NCBI GenBank assembly: GCA_946405475.1
Contig: CAMJHI010000025.1
Coordinates: forward strand, 1-15,411
Reading direction: 5' to 3'
DNA length: 15,411 nucleotides
DNA from: an uncultured Clostridia bacterium
GTDB lineage: Bacteria; Bacillota; Clostridia; Oscillospirales; Acutalibacteraceae
Made by a program: the position numbers and the translations under genes
Part shown: positions 1 through 7,143 of the stretch, piece after piece
How positions within the stretch are numbered: the stretch's first letter is position 1
Layout: each line of letters begins with the position of its first letter
Notes under the pieces: generated by a model
The model's input: only the letters and a program-made list of their open reading frames with translations
Databases searched by the model: none
Told to the model about the DNA's origin: nothing

Positions 1-18
1 GACGATTCTTTGAACCAT
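1..18 (-). CDS. Start of a leftward gene cut by the window edge (possible)
   Basis: On the minus strand an ATG at 18-16 is followed by five open codons, giving M-V-Q-R-I-V before the window ends. A purine-rich GGAAGGGGGG tract (35-26) lies 7 bases upstream of the ATG and would act as a ribosome binding site. A minus-strand promoter sits just upstream at about 68-41. Six residues are far too few to identify a family. The call rests only on the aligned promoter, binding site and start codon, and it fits with the rightward ruvC operon beginning at 198. Confidence 0.4.
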
Positions 19-40
19 AACAAAGCCCCCCTTCCCGATC

Positions 41-68
41 ATTATAGCACGTTTTGCATGTTGCGCAA
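41..68 (-). promoter_or_regulatory. Divergent leftward sigma-A-type promoter
   Basis: Read on the minus strand, 46-41 is a perfect TATAAT, preceded by TG one base away (extended -10, 49-47). A weak -35, TTGCGC (68-63), lies 16 bases upstream and matches only the TTG of the consensus. Transcription would start near 34 and reach the ATG at 18 with a very short leader. The perfect -10 and the extended TG carry the call, because the -35 is poor. Confidence 0.5.
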
Positions 69-102
69 TAAATTAAGACTATATAAATATTAATATTATA
101 GC

Positions 103-131
103 TTTACAGTATTTTAGCGGTGTGGTATAAT
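103..131 (+). promoter_or_regulatory. Strong sigma-A promoter for the ruvC operon
   Basis: The -35 box TTTACA (103-108) and -10 box TATAAT (126-131) are separated by exactly 17 bases. A TG dinucleotide at 123-124 makes it an extended -10. The stretch upstream of the -35 (about 68-101) is almost pure A/T and resembles an UP element. The predicted start is near 138, leaving a leader of about 60 bases before ruvC. No other promoter this good was seen in the short intergenic gaps of the window, so this may drive the whole downstream gene series. Confidence 0.85.
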
Positions 132-151
132 AACTAAAACATTCTCGCACC

Positions 152-168
152 GCTGCCGTTCGGGCAGC
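152..168 (+). other. Small hairpin in the ruvC leader
   Basis: GCTGCC (152-157) pairs perfectly with GGCAGC (163-168) around a 5-base loop, in the middle of the predicted 5' leader. An A-rich run rather than a T-run follows, so it is not a terminator. It may stabilise the mRNA 5' end or bind a regulator, but nothing in the sequence shows which. It ends about 20 bases before the ruvC ribosome binding site and does not occlude it. Confidence 0.35.
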
Positions 169-197
169 AAAAACTTTGCACAAAAGCAGGAAACAAC

Positions 198-698
198 ATG
201 ATCATTCTCGGAATCGACCCCGGCTACGCCATCGTGGGCTACGGCGTGGTCGACTACAACGCCAACCATTTCACCGTGATCGATTACGGCGCGATCACCA
301 CGCAGGCGGGCACGCCGTTTTTGCAGCGGCTGGAAGAAATCTACGACGGACTGTGCTACCTGTGCGAAAAGCACAAGCCCGAGGTCATGTCGATCGAAAA
401 GCTGTTTTTCAACACCAACACCACCACCGCCATCGACGTGGCGCAGGCCAGAGGCGTGATTTTACTCGCCGCGCAGAAATACGGGCTGACGGTGGGCGAA
501 TTCACCCCCCTGCAGGTCAAGCAGAGCATCGTCGGCTACGGCCGGGCCGAAAAAAAACAGGTGCAGGAAATGACGCGCCTGCTGCTCAACCTCAACGGCA
601 TCCCCAAGCCGGACGATACCGCCGACGCGCTGGCCATGGCCATTTGTTACGCCCACTCCTCCGGTTCCATGCTCGGGCGAATCAACCAAAAGAAATGA
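198..698 (+). CDS. ruvC: Crossover junction endodeoxyribonuclease RuvC
   Basis: RuvC is the dimeric nuclease that resolves Holliday junctions by symmetric nicks while riding on the RuvAB branch-migration motor. The 166-residue product is of normal family length. It opens with the strand MIILGIDPG carrying the first catalytic acid (D7). The others follow at E67 (in IEKLFF), D140 and D143 (in DDTADALAMA), matching the D/E/D/D metal-binding set of the RNase H-like fold. The ATG at 198 lies 6 bases after an AGGA ribosome binding site (188-191). This is the first gene of the operon, about 60 bases downstream of the predicted transcription start. It ends in TGA, and the same bases contribute to the ruvA ribosome binding site. 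Identification is secure. Confidence 0.97.
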   Translation: MIILGIDPGYAIVGYGVVDYNANHFTVIDYGAITTQAGTPFLQRLEEIYDGLCYLCEKHKPEVMSIEKLFFNTNTTTAIDVAQARGVILLAAQKYGLTVGEFTPLQVKQSIVGYGRAEKKQVQEMTRLLLNLNGIPKPDDTADALAMAICYAHSSGSMLGRINQKK

Positions 699-707
699 GG
701 GCTTCAC

Positions 708-1316
708 TTGTTCTATTCCATCACCGGCAACGTGGTGTTCACCGATGAAAGCTCCGCCGCCATCGAGTGCGGCGGCGTCGCCTTCCGCTGCGCCACCAGC
801 TTCAACACCCTGCGCAAGATCGGCGGCACCGGGCAGAAGGTGACGCTGTTCACCTATTTGAGCGTGCGCGAGGACGCGCTGGATCTGTTCGGCTTTTACG
901 ATAAAGACGAGCTGGACTGCTTCAAAATGCTCATTGCCGTTTCGGGCGTTGGTCCGAAGGCGGCGCTGGCGATCCTGTCGCAGCTCACGCCCGGCAAGCT
1001 GGCGCTGGCCGTGGCCGCGGGCGACGTCAAGGCCATCACCGCGGCGCAGGGCGTGGGCCCGAAGATCGCGCAGCGTATCTTTGTGGAACTGAAAGACAAA
1101 CTAAACGTGTTCTCCGACGCTTCCGACGGCGGCTCGCTTGAATCCATCAGCCGCGCCGCGGCGTCGAGCAACGCCGCCGAAGCCATAGAAGCGCTGACCG
1201 CGCTGGGCTTTTCCAAATCGGAAAGCAGCATTGCCGTGGGCAAGCTCGACCCGGAGGATTCGGTGGATAACCTGATCAAAAAAGCGCTGACCGCTTTGAG
1301 CAGCAAGCTGATGTAA
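708..1316 (+). CDS. ruvA: Holliday junction branch migration complex subunit RuvA
   Basis: RuvA is the tetrameric scaffold that binds the four-way junction and recruits the RuvB motors. The 202-residue product shows the three expected parts: an N-terminal OB-fold (about 1-62); a double helix-hairpin-helix region with the motifs SGVGPKAA (79-86) and QGVGPKIA (114-121), which contact DNA backbone; and, after a flexible linker rich in S/D/A (about 134-155), the C-terminal three-helix domain that binds RuvB (about 156-200). The start is a TTG at 708, supported by a GAGGG ribosome binding site at 697-701 and by the canonical opening FYSITGNVV. The gap to ruvC is 9 bases. Translation is probably coupled to ruvC because the binding site overlaps its stop codon. 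Confidence 0.96.
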   Translation: MFYSITGNVVFTDESSAAIECGGVAFRCATSFNTLRKIGGTGQKVTLFTYLSVREDALDLFGFYDKDELDCFKMLIAVSGVGPKAALAILSQLTPGKLALAVAAGDVKAITAAQGVGPKIAQRIFVELKDKLNVFSDASDGGSLESISRAAASSNAAEAIEALTALGFSKSESSIAVGKLDPEDSVDNLIKKALTALSSKLM

Positions 1317-1329
1317 GGAGGGAAGCACG

Positions 1330-2355
1330 ATGGACGACATGGATTATGAAAGCCGGATCGTGGCTTCCGGCTACACGCAGGAGGACGTGAACGAGCAATC
1401 GCTGCGGCCTCAGAACATCGACGATTATATCGGGCAGGAAAAGGTCAAGGAAAACCTCAAAATCTATATCGAAGCCGCCAAGTCGCGCGGCGAATCGCTC
1501 GACCACTGCCTGCTTTACGGCCCACCCGGTCTGGGCAAGACCACGCTGGCCGGCATCATCGCCAACGAAATGGGCGTGAATTTCCGCGTAACCTCCGGCC
1601 CCGCGATCGAAAAGCCCGGCGATTTGGCGGCGCTGCTGACCAACCTGAACGACGGCGACGTACTGTTCGTGGATGAGATCCACCGCCTGTCGCGCTCGGT
1701 GGAAGAGGTGCTCTACCCCGCCATGGAGGACAACGCGCTGGATATCATCATCGGCAAAGGGCCCTCCGCCCGCTCCATCCGGCTCGATCTGCCGCACTTC
1801 ACGCTCATCGGCGCGACCACCCGCGCCGGTCAGCTCAGCGCCCCGCTGCGCGACCGCTTCGGCGTGGTGCTGCGGCTGGAACTGTACACCCCCGAAGAGC
1901 TTGCGCAGATCGTGCGCCGCTCCGCGGGCATTCTGGGCACGGCCATCGACGACGAGGGCGCGCTGGAGATCGCCTCACGTTCCCGCGGCACACCGCGTAT
2001 CGCCAACCGCCTGCTCAAGCGGGTGCGCGATTTTGCGCAGGTGCTCGGCAAGGGCGTGGTGGATCTGGAAAGCGCGCAGCTGGCGCTGACAAGGCTGGAG
2101 ATCGACGAGCTCGGGCTGGACAACGTCGACCGCAACCTGCTGCGCTCGATCATTGAATTCTATCAGGGCGGCCCGGTGGGGCTGGAAACCATCGCCGCCG
2201 TGATCGGGGAAGAAGCCATTACCATTGAAGACGTTTACGAACCCTACCTGCTGCAGCTCGGTTTTTTGGGCAGAACGCCGCGCGGCCGCGTGGTGACCCC
2301 CGCCGGCTACGAACACCTCGGGATCAAGCCTCAGGGGCAGCAAAAATTCTTTTAA
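1330..2355 (+). CDS. ruvB: Holliday junction branch migration ATPase RuvB
   Basis: RuvB is the AAA+ hexameric motor that pulls DNA through the RuvA-bound junction. The 341-residue protein carries Walker A GPPGLGKT (64-71), Walker B LFVDEIH (D115, E116), sensor 1 GATTR (161-165) and an arginine finger in PLRDRFG (R174). A C-terminal winged-helix domain with the RTPRGR DNA-contact loop lies near residues 310-320. Length and motif spacing match the family. The ATG at 1330 has a full AAGGAGGG ribosome binding site (1315-1322) overlapping the ruvA stop codon. An in-frame ATG at 1339 is a less favoured alternative start. Together with ruvC and ruvA it forms a complete RuvABC set in the order C-A-B. 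Confidence 0.97.
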   Translation: MDDMDYESRIVASGYTQEDVNEQSLRPQNIDDYIGQEKVKENLKIYIEAAKSRGESLDHCLLYGPPGLGKTTLAGIIANEMGVNFRVTSGPAIEKPGDLAALLTNLNDGDVLFVDEIHRLSRSVEEVLYPAMEDNALDIIIGKGPSARSIRLDLPHFTLIGATTRAGQLSAPLRDRFGVVLRLELYTPEELAQIVRRSAGILGTAIDDEGALEIASRSRGTPRIANRLLKRVRDFAQVLGKGVVDLESAQLALTRLEIDELGLDNVDRNLLRSIIEFYQGGPVGLETIAAVIGEEAITIEDVYEPYLLQLGFLGRTPRGRVVTPAGYEHLGIKPQGQQKFF

Positions 2356-2371
2356 CGAAAGGTGATCAAAC

Positions 2372-3721
2372 ATGGGAAGATTATTCGGCACCGACGGCGC
2401 CAGAGGCGTTGCCAACAGTGAACTGACCTGCGAGCTGGCCATGAAGATCGGCCGCGCCGCCGCGATGGTGCTCAGCAATGAGCAGCACAGCCGCCCCCGC
2501 GTGCTCATCGGCATGGACACCCGCATTTCCTCCGATATGCTCGAATCCGCCATCGCCGCCGGGCTTTGCTCCGTGGGCGCTGACGTGTTGCTGCTGGGCG
2601 TGCTGCCCACGCCGGCGGTCGCGTTCTTGGTGCAGAAATACGGCTACGACGCGGGCATCATGATCTCCGCCTCGCACAACCCCTGCGAATACAACGGCAT
2701 CAAAATTTTCAAATCCGACGGCTACAAGCTGCCGGACGAGATCGAGGAAAGAATCGAATCCATCATTTTGGACGGCACCATCGTGCCCGACGTGAAGATC
2801 GGCGGCGAGGTCGGACGCATCCGCACCTCGGATATGCCAAAGTTCGATTACATCGAGCATCTGCTCGAAACGGTCGACGCCGATTTTTCCGGCATGCGCA
2901 TCGCGCTCGACTGCGCCAACGGCTCCGCTTCGTTCACCGCGCCGGAGCTGTTCACCGACCTCGGGGTCGATTTTGAGGTGCTTTCCGCCGTGCCCAACGG
3001 CATCAACATCAACCGCGGCTGCGGCTCCACCCACATGGAACAGCTGCAGCGGTTCGTCAAGGCCAATCACTTCGACGTGGGCTTCGCGTTCGACGGCGAC
3101 GCCGACCGCCTGCTGGCCGTGGATGAAAACGGCGAGATCGTCGACGGCGACAAGATCGTGGCCATCGCGGCGGCTTCCCTCAAGAAAAGAGGCATGCTCA
3201 AGAACAACACCGCGGTCGTGACCGTGATGAGCAACCTCGGGTTCCATGAATTCTGCCAGCGAAACGACATCAACGTGGAGGTCACCACCGTCGGCGACCG
3301 TTACGTGCTGGAAAACATGCTCAAAAACGATTACTGCATCGGCGGCGAACAATCCGGCCACGTGATCTTCCACGACTATGCCACCACGGGCGACGGGCAG
3401 CTCACCGCCATCCAGCTGCTGCAGGTGCTCAAGCTCACCGGCAAAAAGCTGTCGGAGCTGGCCGGTGAGATCGAGATCTTCCCGCAGACGATGGTCAACG
3501 TGCGCGTCTCGCAGATCGGCAAGGTGCGCTACGCCAAGGACGCCGAAATCAAAAAAGCCATTGCCAGCGCCGAAAAAGAGCTGGGCGATCAGGGCCGCGT
3601 GCTCGTGCGCGTGTCCGGCACGGAGCCGCTCATCCGCGTGATGGTCGAAGGCAAAGACGAAGAAATGATCCAGCGGCTGGCTGACGAGATCGCCGCCGTG
3701 GTACGGGATCGGCTGATTTAA
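2372..3721 (+). CDS. glmM: Phosphoglucosamine mutase GlmM
   Basis: GlmM interconverts glucosamine-6-phosphate and glucosamine-1-phosphate, feeding UDP-GlcNAc for peptidoglycan. The 449-residue product has the four-domain alpha-D-phosphohexomutase layout: N-terminal GRLFGTDGARG; the active-site serine loop ISASHNP (phosphorylated S101); the metal-binding loop DGDADR (241-246); the sugar-binding loop GEQSGH (325-330); and the C-terminal phosphate-binding loop RVSGTEPLIR (413-422). The FGTDGARG opening and GEQSGH loop point to GlmM rather than a general phosphomannomutase. The ATG at 2372 follows GAAAGGTGAT. In many Firmicutes glmM sits beside cdaA/cdaR (c-di-AMP synthesis), but here it lies between ruvB and a methyltransferase, and neither of those partners is in the window. 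Confidence 0.96.
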   Translation: MGRLFGTDGARGVANSELTCELAMKIGRAAAMVLSNEQHSRPRVLIGMDTRISSDMLESAIAAGLCSVGADVLLLGVLPTPAVAFLVQKYGYDAGIMISASHNPCEYNGIKIFKSDGYKLPDEIEERIESIILDGTIVPDVKIGGEVGRIRTSDMPKFDYIEHLLETVDADFSGMRIALDCANGSASFTAPELFTDLGVDFEVLSAVPNGININRGCGSTHMEQLQRFVKANHFDVGFAFDGDADRLLAVDENGEIVDGDKIVAIAAASLKKRGMLKNNTAVVTVMSNLGFHEFCQRNDINVEVTTVGDRYVLENMLKNDYCIGGEQSGHVIFHDYATTGDGQLTAIQLLQVLKLTGKKLSELAGEIEIFPQTMVNVRVSQIGKVRYAKDAEIKKAIASAEKELGDQGRVLVRVSGTEPLIRVMVEGKDEEMIQRLADEIAAVVRDRLI

Positions 3722-3725
3722 CGAC

Positions 3726-4595
3726 ATGAGAGTATCGGATAACTGGAAAGACTATGAGCTGCTGGACTGCACCGACGGCGAAAAGCTGGAGCGCTGGGGC
3801 AACGTGATCCTCATCCGCCCCGACCCGCAGGTGATCTGGAAAACCGGGAGGCAGCATCCGCTGTGGAAAAAGGCGAACGCCCGCTACAACCGTTCGCAAT
3901 CCGGCGGCGGGAGCTGGCAGGTGTTCGGCAAGCTGCCCGACCGGTGGGAGATCGGCCTGGGCGACCTGACTTTCAACATCAAAACCATGGGCTTCAAGCA
4001 CACGGGGCTGTTCCCCGAGCAGGCGGCCAACTGGGCGCTGGTGCGCGAGCTTATCCAAAAAGAAAACCGTGAGCTGCGGGTGCTCAACCTGTTTGCCTAC
4101 ACCGGCGGCGCGACCGTGGCCGCGCTGAAGGCGGGCGCGGCCGTGACCCACGTGGACGCCTCCAAGGGCATGACGCAGTGGGCGAAAGAAAACGCCGCTT
4201 CCTCCGGCGTGGCAGGCAGCAAGGTGCGCTGGCTGGTGGACGACTGCATCAAATTCGTGCAGCGCGAAATCCGCCGCGGCAGCCGTTACGACATCATCAT
4301 CATGGACCCGCCCTCCTACGGCAGAGGCCCCGGGGGCGAGGTGTGGAAGCTGGAAAACGAAGTGTATGATTTTGTCGCGCTTTGCGAGCAGGTGCTCAGC
4401 GACAACGCCGTGGCCGTGCTCATCAACTCCTACACCACGGGGCTGTCGCCCTCGGTGATGGAATACATTCTCGGCAGCGTCATCGTGCCCAGGCACGGCG
4501 GGACCGTGAGCGGCGACGAGTTGGGCCTGCGCGTGACACAAACCGGCATGGCGCTGCCCTGCGGCGCCACGGCAATCTGGAAAAAACAGGATTAA
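3726..4595 (+). CDS. Class I SAM-dependent rRNA methyltransferase-like protein
   Basis: The protein is 289 residues and has a Rossmann-type SAM-binding domain: motif I LNLFAYTGG (120-128), an acidic residue after the second strand (D144 in HVDAS), and the DPPSYGRG motif (194-201). This resembles the RlmI/RlmK group that makes 5-methylcytosine or N2-methylguanine in 23S rRNA. The DPPSY motif is typical of base N-methylation or related chemistry. The N-terminal region (about 1-80) is shorter than in RlmI and I see no clear PUA domain. The substrate is therefore unproven and I give no symbol. The ATG is only 4 bases after the glmM stop and lacks a strong ribosome binding site, which suggests translational coupling. 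Only 4 bases separate it from ecfA1. Confidence 0.85.
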   Translation: MRVSDNWKDYELLDCTDGEKLERWGNVILIRPDPQVIWKTGRQHPLWKKANARYNRSQSGGGSWQVFGKLPDRWEIGLGDLTFNIKTMGFKHTGLFPEQAANWALVRELIQKENRELRVLNLFAYTGGATVAALKAGAAVTHVDASKGMTQWAKENAASSGVAGSKVRWLVDDCIKFVQREIRRGSRYDIIIMDPPSYGRGPGGEVWKLENEVYDFVALCEQVLSDNAVAVLINSYTTGLSPSVMEYILGSVIVPRHGGTVSGDELGLRVTQTGMALPCGATAIWKKQD

Positions 4596-4599
4596 GTGA

Positions 4600-5454
4600 A
4601 TGGAAAGAATCATTGAATACCAGGACGTCACCTTTCGTTATGAGGGGGACGACGAAAACCACGTGCTGCCGCTGACGATCAACGGCATCACGCTGAACAT
4701 CGAAAAAGGCAGCTTCGCGGCTGTGCTCGGGCGAAACGGCTCGGGCAAATCCACGCTGGCCAAGCTCACCAACGCCATCCACCTGCCCGAAGACGGCCGG
4801 GTGCTGGTGGAGGGGCTGGACACCAGCGAGGAAAAGAACGTGGAGCTCATCCGCCGCAAGGTCGGCATGGTGTTCCAGAACCCCGACAATCAGATCGTGG
4901 CGACCATCGTGGAGGACGACGTGGCCTTCGGCCCCGAAAACCTCGGGATCGAACCGGACGAGATCCGCCGCCGCGTGGACGACGCGCTCAAGGCCGTCGG
5001 GATGTACGAATTCCGCCTGGCCGAGCCGCACAAGCTGTCCGGCGGGCAGAAGCAGCGCGTTGCCATCGCCGGCATTTTGGCCATGCAGACGGACTGCATC
5101 GTGCTCGACGAACCCACCGCCATGCTCGACCCCATCGGGCGGCGGGAGGTGCTGGCCACCGTGCAGCGCCTGAACCGCGAACGCGGCATCACCGTGCTGA
5201 TGATCACACACTTTATGGAAGAAGCGGTGCAGGCTGACCGCGTGATCGTGCTCGATCACGGCAAAGTCTTTTTAGACGGCTGCCCGCGCGACGTGTTCAC
5301 CAACACGCAGGCGATCGAGCGCTGCGGGCTGACCGTGCCGCAGGCCACGGCGCTGACCCGGGCGCTGGCCGACAGCGGGATCAGCATCAGAACCGACGTG
5401 CTGACGGAAGAAGAATGTGTCGAAGCCGTATTAAAGGCTTGCGGTAAGGAGTAA
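4600..5454 (+). CDS. ecfA1: ECF transporter ATPase EcfA1
   Basis: This is the first of two ABC ATPases that power an energy-coupling factor (ECF) transporter for vitamins or metal ions. In its 284 residues it shows Walker A GRNGSGKST (44-52), the Q-loop with FQNPDNQ (Q93), signature LSGGQKQR (146-153), Walker B IVLDE (E171 catalytic) and the H-loop histidine H204. The FQNPDNQIV Q-loop is characteristic of the A1 paralogue, in contrast to the A2 form in the next gene. A C-terminal extension of about 50 residues follows the ABC core, as is usual in this family. The start lies 4 bases after the methyltransferase stop, with AGGA at 4588-4591. No substrate-binding S component is in the window, so this is probably a shared module serving S components encoded elsewhere. 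Confidence 0.95.
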   Translation: MERIIEYQDVTFRYEGDDENHVLPLTINGITLNIEKGSFAAVLGRNGSGKSTLAKLTNAIHLPEDGRVLVEGLDTSEEKNVELIRRKVGMVFQNPDNQIVATIVEDDVAFGPENLGIEPDEIRRRVDDALKAVGMYEFRLAEPHKLSGGQKQRVAIAGILAMQTDCIVLDEPTAMLDPIGRREVLATVQRLNRERGITVLMITHFMEEAVQADRVIVLDHGKVFLDGCPRDVFTNTQAIERCGLTVPQATALTRALADSGISIRTDVLTEEECVEAVLKACGKE

Positions 5455-5457
5455 AGC

Positions 5458-6318
5458 ATGCCCATTATTCGTTTGGAAAACGTGACGCACAACTACGGCG
5501 ACGGAACGCCGCTGTGCGTGAGCGCCATCAAAAACATCAACATAGAAATCGAAGAGGGCGAGCTGGTGGGCATCATCGGCCACACCGGTTCGGGCAAATC
5601 GACCCTCATTCAGCACCTCAACGGCCTGCTGAGTCCGACGCAGGGCCGGGTGTGGATCGACGGGGAAGATATTTGGCAGAACAAAAAGAACATCCGCAGC
5701 GTTCGCTTCAAGGTCGGGCTGTGTTTTCAGTACCCCGAATATCAGTTGTTTGAGGAAACGGTCTTCAAGGACATTGCTTTCGGCCCGAAAAACATGAAGC
5801 TGAGCGAGGAAGAGATCAAACAGCGCGTGCTCGAGGCCGCTGAATTCGTGGGGCTGACGCCCGAGCTGCTCGAAAAATCGCCCTTCGATCTGTCCGGCGG
5901 CGAAAAGCGCCGCGCCGCCATCGCCGGCGTGATGGCAATGAAGCCGAAAATCCTCGTGCTGGACGAACCCACCGCCGGGCTTGACCCGCGGGGCAAGGAA
6001 AGCATTTTGAAATTGATCCTGCGCTACAAGGAAGCGACCGGCGCGACGGTGCTGCTGGTGACGCACAATATGGAGGACGTGGCGCGCATCGCCACAAAGA
6101 TCCTTGTCATGAACCGGGCGCAGGTGCTGATGTACGACACGGTCAAAAACGTGTTCGCGCACAGTGAGGAGCTGGAAAAGATCGGGCTGACCGTGCCGCA
6201 GATCACCCGCGTGTGCCGCGAGCTGAAAAAGCGCGGGCTGGATCTGGACGAAAGCATCTACACGGTCGAGGACGCCTGCGCCGCCCTGCTTCCGCTGCTG
6301 AAAAAGGGGGTGGGCTGA
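5458..6318 (+). CDS. ecfA2: ECF transporter ATPase EcfA2
   Basis: This is the second ATPase of the ECF energizing module and pairs with EcfA1 as a heterodimer at the cytoplasmic face of EcfT. The 286-residue product has Walker A GHTGSGKST (41-49), the A2-type Q-loop FQYPEYQLFEE (Q91), signature LSGGEKRR (145-152), Walker B ILVLDE (165-170, catalytic E170) and H-loop H203. The YPEYQLFEET segment distinguishes A2 from A1. The ATG at 5458 is 3 bases after the ecfA1 stop and has an AAGGAG ribosome binding site (5446-5451) within the end of ecfA1. The gene ends in TGA, 2 bases before the GTG of ecfT. Confidence 0.95.
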   Translation: MPIIRLENVTHNYGDGTPLCVSAIKNINIEIEEGELVGIIGHTGSGKSTLIQHLNGLLSPTQGRVWIDGEDIWQNKKNIRSVRFKVGLCFQYPEYQLFEETVFKDIAFGPKNMKLSEEEIKQRVLEAAEFVGLTPELLEKSPFDLSGGEKRRAAIAGVMAMKPKILVLDEPTAGLDPRGKESILKLILRYKEATGATVLLVTHNMEDVARIATKILVMNRAQVLMYDTVKNVFAHSEELEKIGLTVPQITRVCRELKKRGLDLDESIYTVEDACAALLPLLKKGVG

Positions 6319-6320
6319 CG

Positions 6321-7139
6321 GTGAGAGATTTAACGATCGGTCAATACTACCCCGGGCAGTCCCTGCTTCACAAAACCGACCCGCGGGTGAAGATCATTCT
6401 GACCCTTGTTTTCATTTTTATCATTTTCTTCTGCAAAAACTTCTTTTCGCTGGGGCTGATGGTCGCCGCGCTGCTGGCGGGCGTTCTGCTTTCGCGCGTG
6501 CCGCTGAAAATGATGCTCAAAAGCATGCGCGCCATCACCTTCATCATTATCATCACCGCCCTGCTCAATCTGTTTTACAGCACGGGGGGCAAGGTGCTGG
6601 TTTCCTTCAAGTTTTTCAAAATCACCGACACCGGCGTTTACACGGCCATTTTCGTTGCGGTGCGCATCATGGCGCTGATCGTGGGCAGCACGCTGCTGAC
6701 CTACACCACCACGCCCACCATGCTCACCGACGCGATCGAGCGGCTGCTCAAGCCCCTGAAGCTGTTCCACGTGCCGGTGCACACGCTGGCCATGATGATG
6801 ACGCTGGCGCTGCGCTTCATCCCGACGCTGATGGAAGAGATCGACAAGATCATGAACGCCCAGAAGGCCAGAGGCGCCGACCTGGAATCGGGCGGGCTGA
6901 TGCAGCGCGCGAAGGCGCTGGTGCCCATCCTGATCCCGCTGTTCGTTTCCTCCTTCCGCCGCGCTTACGAGCTGGCCTTTGCCATGGAATGCCGCTGCTA
7001 CACCGGCGGTGAGGGCCGGACGCGCATGAAGCAGATGAAGCTCAAGGGGCTGGATTCCGTGCTGATCGTCGGCTGCGCCGTGCTGCTGGGCGGCGTGATC
7101 GCGCTGAACATCTTTTTCAAGGCCTTCAACGTGGGGTGA
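6321..7139 (+). CDS. ecfT: ECF transporter transmembrane protein EcfT
   Basis: EcfT is the membrane scaffold that couples the EcfA1/A2 ATPases to substrate-binding S components. I place the start at GTG 6321, giving 272 residues. A GGGGGTG ribosome binding site (6306-6312) precedes it, it lies 2 bases after ecfA2, and VRDLTIGQYYPG followed by DPRVKI is the normal EcfT beginning. The open frame extends upstream to 6213, but only inside ecfA2. Hydrophobic segments lie near residues 25-58, 71-84, 105-128 and 247-266. Two coupling helices carry the Arg-centred motifs AQKARGAD (ARG 183-185) and AMECRCY (CRC 224-226). The second usually reads ARG or ARC, so C224 is a small departure, but the key arginine R225 is kept. 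The gene ends in TGA, 4 bases before truA. Confidence 0.93.
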   Translation: MRDLTIGQYYPGQSLLHKTDPRVKIILTLVFIFIIFFCKNFFSLGLMVAALLAGVLLSRVPLKMMLKSMRAITFIIIITALLNLFYSTGGKVLVSFKFFKITDTGVYTAIFVAVRIMALIVGSTLLTYTTTPTMLTDAIERLLKPLKLFHVPVHTLAMMMTLALRFIPTLMEEIDKIMNAQKARGADLESGGLMQRAKALVPILIPLFVSSFRRAYELAFAMECRCYTGGEGRTRMKQMKLKGLDSVLIVGCAVLLGGVIALNIFFKAFNVG

Positions 7140-7143
7140 TCCT

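Noticed and set aside
152..168. Riboswitch or attenuator in the ruvC leader
   Set aside because: The leader is only about 60 bases with one 6-bp hairpin and no T-run. It is too small for a known riboswitch class and has no terminator/antiterminator pair.
2381..3727. Long minus-strand open frame (448 codons) covering almost all of glmM
   Set aside because: Its translation is an unnatural His/Val/Asp/Ala-rich sequence with no motif. It mirrors glmM, which has full family motifs. Long antisense frames are expected in GC-rich genes with strong third-position bias.
6213..6320. 36-codon N-terminal extension of the EcfT frame inside ecfA2
   Set aside because: The charged extension has no match to EcfT. 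GTG 6321 gives the canonical beginning and a good ribosome binding site.
4600..7139. A full ECF transporter with its own S component
   Set aside because: None of the neighbouring membrane proteins resembles an S component. CvpA and PgsA account for the other multi-helix genes, so the module is taken as the shared (group II) type.
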